From Acidobacteriota bacterium (GTDB lineage: Bacteria; Acidobacteriota; Polarisedimenticolia; Gp22-AA2; AA152): a DNA stretch of 36,223 nt. A model generated the notes under the pieces. The model saw only the letters and a list, made by a program, of their open reading frames with translations. It ran no database searches and was not told the origin of the DNA. The stretch covers positions 8,971 to 45,193 of the forward strand of contig QHVQ01000008.1 of NCBI GenBank assembly GCA_003222305.1, read 5' to 3'. A program made the translations under genes and the position numbers. Positions 32,183 through 36,223 of the stretch are shown one piece after another (the stretch's first letter is position 1; each line of letters starts with the position of its first letter).

Positions 32183-34813
32183 GTGAGTCCCTCCATCCCT
32201 CCATCGCTTACCGCAGATGTGATCCGCACAAAACTCTCCAACGGACTCACCATCTTGATCAAGGAGATGCGTGACCTTCCTGTGGTAGCTATCGATACTT
32301 GGGTGAGGACGGGATACTTCAATGAGGAAGATGATGAAGTGGGGATCTCGCACGTCATCGAGCATATGTTCTTCAAGGGGACGCACCGACGTCCCCGACC
32401 GGACCAGATCGCCGCGGAGGTAAAGGCCCTGGGAGGCGAGCTGAACGCGGGCACCTTTTACGATTTCACCCACTACTACTTCGCACTTCCCGCCGATTCC
32501 TTCTCCCAGGGACTGGAGATTCAAGCCGATGCCTTGACGAGTCCGCTGCTGGATCCCGTCGAGCTCTCGCGAGAGCTGGAGGCGATCATCCAGGAGGCAA
32601 GTCGCAAGCGCGATAACCCGGCCGCGTACGCGGCAGAGAAGCTGTACGAATTGGCGTACACCGTCCATCGGATACGCCGATGGCGCATCGGGGAAGAAGC
32701 CTCGCTACGGACCTTCACAAGGGAAAAACTCTTGCGGTACTACCACCGGCGCTATACCCCGGAGAACATCATCCTGACGGTTGTGGGTGACGTCTCAGCC
32801 GGGAGGGCAGTAGAGGAAATCGATAGACTCCTGGGAGATCTCCCTGCCGGAACAAGTCCGACCTCCGCCTCCCCCACGGAGCCACCGCAGGAGGATTCGC
32901 GCTTTCGCCTGCTGCGCGGGGACGTGAAACGGGCGCACCTTCTCATGGGGTTCCGCTCGGTGCCCTTGTTTCATCCCGAGGACCTGCCGGTCAGGGTGCT
33001 GGCTACGGTGCTGGGCAGGGGAAGGAGCAGCCGGCTCTTCCAGGAGGTGAAGGAGAAGCGGGGATGTGTGGAATCCATCTCCGCGGGGGTTGAGGTCTTT
33101 GCGGACCTGGGGACGTTCAGAATCACCGCGGAGATGGAATCCGGGCAGCTGGCGGACGCTGGCGAAGCCATCGTCGGCGTCTTGCGAGGAATTTGCTCGA
33201 AAGGCCCAGTCCCAGAGGAGATCCGGCGCGCCCGCAGCGCGGTGGAGAGCTCGTACTACTTCTCACAGACGGACGTCCTGGGGGTCGCCACGAACCTGGC
33301 TTACTACGAGGCGCTCGGCGACTACCGACTGGCTGACGAGTTTGTGCGCCGGCTGCAGGAGATTACTGCGGAGGCCGTCGAGGACGCGGCACAGAAGGTT
33401 CTGAGGGTGGAGAGCGCCTCGATGCTCGCGTATGTGCCGGAGCAGAGCCACCCAGCGCTGGCGGACGAAGCGGTCGCTCGAGCGATACTGGGACCAAGCG
33501 GTGCTGTCTTGGTCCCTGCGTTTCCGGTGATTCCGGAGGAGTCGCGCCGGGCCCCCGCTGCGCAGGGCGCTTCGCAATACCCTGCGCCCCCGCGGCGACT
33601 GCCGCTCCCCGGCGGGGGCACACTCCTGGTGGAAGAGATTCCCAGGCTTCCCGTAACCAGTGTGGTAATTCTCTTTCGAGGAGGACGCGTTCATGAGACC
33701 GTGGAGAACAGCGGGATCTCGCGGCTAGCGTTGTCCACCATGGCCAAAGGGACACGGCAGCGCGACGCGCTGCGGCTCGCCGCCGAGATGGAGTCCTTCG
33801 GCTGCTCGCTGGAGCGAATCTTCGACGATGACTACCTTGGCCTCGCGATCGGGATCCTTTCGCGCTACCTCCCCGGCGGTCTTGACCTGTTGCTGGACGT
33901 GGTGCGTGGTCCCGTCTTTCCGGCGGAAGAGATGGAGCGGGAGCGCCGCGTGCAGCGGGCCGCCATGGAGAGCTTGAACGATCAGGCGATGGGGTATGCG
34001 ATGAGCCTCTTCAGGGAGGCGGCGTTTCCGGGACATGCGTATGCGTTGCCTCCGTACGGGGTTCCTGCCGCGGTGGAACGTCTCGATCCCGGACAGCTTG
34101 AACGCTGGCACGCAGGAATTTTCCGCCCCGACAGAATGGTGGTGGCCGTGGCGGGCGATCTCCGGGCCGAGGCCGTACAGGAGATGCTCGCCGAGCGAAT
34201 GGTGGGGTGGGAAGCCTTTGGTCCCGCCCCGCCGGATCCTCCCCTTGCGTCGTCGGTGACAGGAATCACCACGAGGGCCGAAACGCGAAAGAAGGCCCAG
34301 AGCTTCCAGGTCCTGGGATTTCCCACTCTCGATCTCCACGCGGACGCCAAGTATCCTCTGGATCTCCTTCAAAGCACGGTTTCGGGCCTTGGCGGGATCT
34401 TTTTCGAGGCGATCCGTGGCAGGCGTGGATTGGCTTATGTGGTGGGGGCTTCCAACCTGATGAAACTTCTGGGGGGCTATTTCGTGGTTTACCTCGGCAC
34501 CTCTCCGGACAAGGAGGAAGAGGCACGAAGGATTCTCTTGGAGGAGGTGGAACGGATCAGGAGTTCGGGAATTCCCGAAGAGGAGATCCACCGAGCCCGA
34601 GCCTATGTTCTCGGCACCTATCCTCTCGTGCTGCAGACTAACGCGGCGCGGGCGCTTTCCTACTCGGCGGCGGAAATCCAGGAGCAGGGCATGGAAGAGG
34701 TGCTTGCCTATCCGGCCCGAATCCGGTCGGTCACTCCCGAAGCGGTCGTAGAGATGGCGCGCCGGTATCTCACGCCAGGGCGCTTTGCCCTGGGGGTGCT
34801 GAGGGGATCCTGA
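32183..34813 (+). CDS. M16 family zinc peptidase, fused active and inactive halves
   Basis: Pitrilysin-type metallopeptidase of about 876 residues built from two M16 halves. The first half has the inverted zinc motif HVIEH (H57, E60, H61), with the third ligand E138 in IIQEASRKRDNP at the usual 77-residue distance. The second half (from ~470) has the M16 fold pattern (VVILFRGGRVHETVENSGIS, then RIFDDDYLGLAIGILSRYLP) but no HxxEH, as in the non-catalytic subunit or half of the family. No clear signal peptide is seen. The GTG at 32183 has GGAG five bases upstream. It diverges from mraZ and overlaps the CoA-binding gene by one base (TGATG). Substrate unknown. Confidence 0.9.
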   Translation: MSPSIPPSLTADVIRTKLSNGLTILIKEMRDLPVVAIDTWVRTGYFNEEDDEVGISHVIEHMFFKGTHRRPRPDQIAAEVKALGGELNAGTFYDFTHYYFALPADSFSQGLEIQADALTSPLLDPVELSRELEAIIQEASRKRDNPAAYAAEKLYELAYTVHRIRRWRIGEEASLRTFTREKLLRYYHRRYTPENIILTVVGDVSAGRAVEEIDRLLGDLPAGTSPTSASPTEPPQEDSRFRLLRGDVKRAHLLMGFRSVPLFHPEDLPVRVLATVLGRGRSSRLFQEVKEKRGCVESISAGVEVFADLGTFRITAEMESGQLADAGEAIVGVLRGICSKGPVPEEIRRARSAVESSYYFSQTDVLGVATNLAYYEALGDYRLADEFVRRLQEITAEAVEDAAQKVLRVESASMLAYVPEQSHPALADEAVARAILGPSGAVLVPAFPVIPEESRRAPAAQGASQYPAPPRRLPLPGGGTLLVEEIPRLPVTSVVILFRGGRVHETVENSGISRLALSTMAKGTRQRDALRLAAEMESFGCSLERIFDDDYLGLAIGILSRYLPGGLDLLLDVVRGPVFPAEEMERERRVQRAAMESLNDQAMGYAMSLFREAAFPGHAYALPPYGVPAAVERLDPGQLERWHAGIFRPDRMVVAVAGDLRAEAVQEMLAERMVGWEAFGPAPPDPPLASSVTGITTRAETRKKAQSFQVLGFPTLDLHADAKYPLDLLQSTVSGLGGIFFEAIRGRRGLAYVVGASNLMKLLGGYFVVYLGTSPDKEEEARRILLEEVERIRSSGIPEEEIHRARAYVLGTYPLVLQTNAARALSYSAAEIQEQGMEEVLAYPARIRSVTPEAVVEMARRYLTPGRFALGVLRGS

Positions 34814-35232
34814 TGGGTCCAGCTGACACGCGGGAAATCCTCGAGAAGTTCCACACCTTCGCCGTGGTAGGGCTTTCTCCCAAGCCCCACCGGGATTCCC
34901 ACAGGGTGGCGCGCTTTTTGAAGGAGCACGGCTATCAAGTGGTTCCCGTCTATCCAGGGGAGGAGTTCATTCTGGGAGAGAAATGTTATTCATCGCTGCG
35001 GGACATTCGTGGGAAGGTGGAGGTAGTGGACGTTTTCCGTCGGAGCGAAGCGGTGCCGCCATTCGTGGATGACGCCATCGCCATCAGAGCCAACGTGATC
35101 TGGATGCAGCTGGGCGTGGTCCATGAGGCGGCGGCGGAAAAGGCGCGCCGCGCAGGACTCCTCGTGGTCATGGACCGTTGCCCGGTCATCGAGTACCGCC
35201 GACACTTCGGCTCCTCCCCCCGTCCCCTCTGA
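34813..35232 (+). CDS. CoA-binding domain protein (YccU family)
   Basis: Small (139 residues) Rossmann-fold protein of the CoA-binding family related to the nucleotide-binding domain of succinyl-CoA synthetase alpha. Features: AVVGLSPKPHRDSHRVARFL at the N-terminus (nucleotide-binding turn), YQVVPVYPGEE, VVDVFRRSEAVPPFVDDAI, VIWMQLGVVHEAAAEKARRAG and the C-terminal MDRCPVIEYRRHFG, all typical. The molecular role of this family is not well established. The ATG overlaps the M16 stop (TGATG), so both are one operon. The next gene, ompA-like, is convergent. Confidence 0.92.
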   Translation: MGPADTREILEKFHTFAVVGLSPKPHRDSHRVARFLKEHGYQVVPVYPGEEFILGEKCYSSLRDIRGKVEVVDVFRRSEAVPPFVDDAIAIRANVIWMQLGVVHEAAAEKARRAGLLVVMDRCPVIEYRRHFGSSPRPL

Positions 35233-35245
35233 GAATCATCCACAG

Positions 35246-35269
35246 GGCCGTCCGTTGAACGGAGCGGCC
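35246..35269 (+). terminator. Strong hairpin after the CoA-binding gene
   Basis: GGCCGTCCGT, loop TGA, ACGGA, one bulged G, CGGCC: ten pairs starting 13 bases after the stop codon. No T-run follows, so it may be an RNA-stabilising or factor-dependent end rather than a classical terminator. The rest of the 268-base gap to the ompA-like gene shows no gene. Confidence 0.4.
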
Positions 35270-35442
35270 TGGCTCGTGAGAGCCCGAGCACCTTCAGGCT
35301 TCCCTGCTCGTGACGAGGACCCACCCCCTCATACGGGCCCCCGGCCCCGCTTCCAAGGCCAGATACGAAGCAGCTCCGTCACGAAGATCATGCGACGGGG
35401 CGGTTCCCCGTGGAGAATTCAGCCCGTGCCGCTGAGCTTCAA

Positions 35443-35474
35443 CAAAAAGAAAACAGCCGGCAACGCGCCGGCCG
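35443..35474 (-). terminator. Rho-independent terminator of the OmpA-family gene
   Basis: On the minus strand, about 26 bases after the stop codon: CGGCCGGC, loop GCGTT, GCCGGCTG (eight pairs including one G-T), followed by TTTTCTTTTTG. This is the only textbook intrinsic terminator I see in the window. Confidence 0.85.
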
Positions 35475-35500
35475 TGGGAATCTGCCGAGAGCGACCCCGA

Positions 35501-36223
35501 TCAGGGTTTGTCGGAAGGAGCAGGCGTTGATTTCTCCTTGGGGGGTTCGGGTGCGGACTGAGGCGCCGCGGCCGAAGGAGGAGGTGTGTAGGACGACAGC
35601 GGAGGATGGATTTTTTCGTCACCGCCGATCTTTTTGAGCTCCACGCGCCGGTTCTGGGCCTGACCTTCGGGTGTATTGTTGTCGGCCACCGGATTCTCTG
35701 AACCGTAGCCCTTCACTTCCAACCGGCCCGCGTTGATCCCCTTGGAAACGAAGAAAGCCTTGACCGACTTGGCGCGATCCAGCGAGAGGGCCTTGTTGGT
35801 CGCGGCCGCACCCCGATTGTCGGTGTAGCCGCCGACCTCCACCTTGAGGTCGGACCAATAGATCAGGGCCTGTGCCGCCTCTTCCAAGGACTTTGTGGAG
35901 GCGGACTCCAGCACCGCGCTTCCCGACTTGAAGTTGACTCTCTCCAGGATCACCAGAGAGAGGTGGTCCAGCCTCGGTGTTGGGCACCCCTTGTTGTCCA
36001 GCGTCCACCATTTGGGCGTATCCGGGCACTCATCCAGGCCGTCGTACACACCGTCCCCGTCGCTGTCGGACGGGCAACCCTTGGAGTCCACCGTGGCGCC
36101 GACGGGAGTCTTGTCGCACTGGTCGATGCCATCGGGCACACCGTCCTTATCCGAGTCGATCGGGCAGCCCTTCGCGTCCACCTTGGCGCCGAAGGGGGTG
36201 TTCTCGCACTCATCCAGGCCGTC
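35501..36223 (-). CDS. OmpA-family outer-membrane protein with TSP3 repeats, 3' part
   Basis: The frame runs open to the right window edge, so the N-terminal part (probably a beta-barrel) is missing; the ORF track start at 36181 is an internal GTG. The visible 240 residues begin with calcium-binding thrombospondin type 3 repeats (DSDKDGVPDGIDQC, DSDGDGVYDGLDEC), about 30 residues each, then an OmpA C-terminal domain (VNFKSGSAVLE, GYTDNRGAAATNKALSLDRA, VKGYGSENPVADN, QNRRVELKK). The Asp in TDNRG and the Arg in LSLDRA are the residues that hold diaminopimelate in this family. It ends in a Pro/Ser-rich tail. Expected role: linking outer membrane to peptidoglycan. A strong terminator follows. Confidence 0.9.
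   Translation of the reverse strand, partial: DGLDECENTPFGAKVDAKGCPIDSDKDGVPDGIDQCDKTPVGATVDSKGCPSDSDGDGVYDGLDECPDTPKWWTLDNKGCPTPRLDHLSLVILERVNFKSGSAVLESASTKSLEEAAQALIYWSDLKVEVGGYTDNRGAAATNKALSLDRAKSVKAFFVSKGINAGRLEVKGYGSENPVADNNTPEGQAQNRRVELKKIGGDEKIHPPLSSYTPPPSAAAPQSAPEPPKEKSTPAPSDKP
35987..36223 (-). repeat. Tandem 90-bp TSP3 repeats in the OmpA-family gene
   Basis: Three in-frame units each start DG(L/I)D(E/Q)C and contain KGCP. The first and third share the exact DNA GACGGCCTGGATGAGTGC. The array continues past the window edge; the third unit is shortened where the OmpA domain begins. Confidence 0.75.

Noticed and set aside
31925-32668. Minus-strand 247-residue ORF upstream of mraZ
   Set aside because: It lies antisense to the M16 peptidase and covers the mraZ promoter; no homologous look or ribosome binding site support.
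35270-35440. Possible tRNA or small RNA in the gap before the OmpA-family terminator
   Set aside because: A GGTTCC-like T-loop stretch was seen, but no acceptor, D or anticodon stem could be built around it on either strand.

Overview
The window is chromosomal DNA of a high-GC Gram-negative (diderm) bacterium. Diderm evidence: a TonB-dependent receptor, an OmpA-type protein with a peptidoglycan-binding domain, FtsL/FtsQ divisome proteins, and a MurE carrying the DNPR motif of meso-diaminopimelate-adding enzymes. Acidobacteriota or a deltaproteobacterial-type lineage would fit (FtsI with a C-terminal PASTA domain, AmgK/MurU pair, fused M16 peptidase), but the sequence alone does not settle this. 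There is no rRNA, tRNA, CRISPR array, insertion sequence or prophage.

Left region (1-2480, minus strand): a vitamin B12 uptake operon. It has a sigma70-like promoter, a full cobalamin riboswitch, a hairpin that would mask the first ribosome binding site, then a BtuC-type permease, a BtuD-type ATPase and the start of a TonB-dependent receptor cut by the window edge. The receptor starts at GTG inside the end of the ATPase gene and is missing from the ORF track.

Middle region (2532-14484): a secreted M1-aminopeptidase-like protein that has lost every zinc and catalytic residue, the TldD and TldE/PmbA halves of the TldD/E protease separated by an opposing glpD, an AmgK/MurU-like peptidoglycan-sugar salvage pair, a CYTH-domain enzyme, endonuclease III, an unidentified secreted protein, and a receiver-GGDEF diguanylate cyclase whose receiver domain is degenerate.

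The core (14614-31980, minus strand) is a complete division and cell wall cluster in the order mraZ-rsmH-ftsL-ftsI-murE-murF-mraY-murD-ftsW-murG-murC-murB-ftsQ-ftsA-ftsZ, with most genes overlapping or nearly touching. It is led by a near-consensus promoter followed by three GTGGA boxes at exact 10-bp spacing, which I read as the MraZ operator. The cluster builds lipid II in the cytoplasm and on the inner membrane face (MurB-F, MraY, MurG) and supplies the septal machinery (FtsZ, FtsA, FtsQ, FtsL, FtsW, FtsI). AmgK/MurU would feed recycled MurNAc back to UDP-MurNAc, upstream of MurC.

Right region (31981-36223): diverging from mraZ is a two-domain M16 zinc peptidase translationally coupled to a CoA-binding protein. 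Converging on these is the 3' part of an OmpA-family gene with thrombospondin type 3 repeats and a clear intrinsic terminator.

I found no clearly new multi-gene system. The most unusual points are the FtsZ with two copies of its C-terminal interaction motif, the pseudo-M1 peptidase with an exactly spaced but fully substituted active site, the degenerate receiver domain on an otherwise intact diguanylate cyclase, and the long MurU-like enzyme with a hexapeptide-repeat tail.
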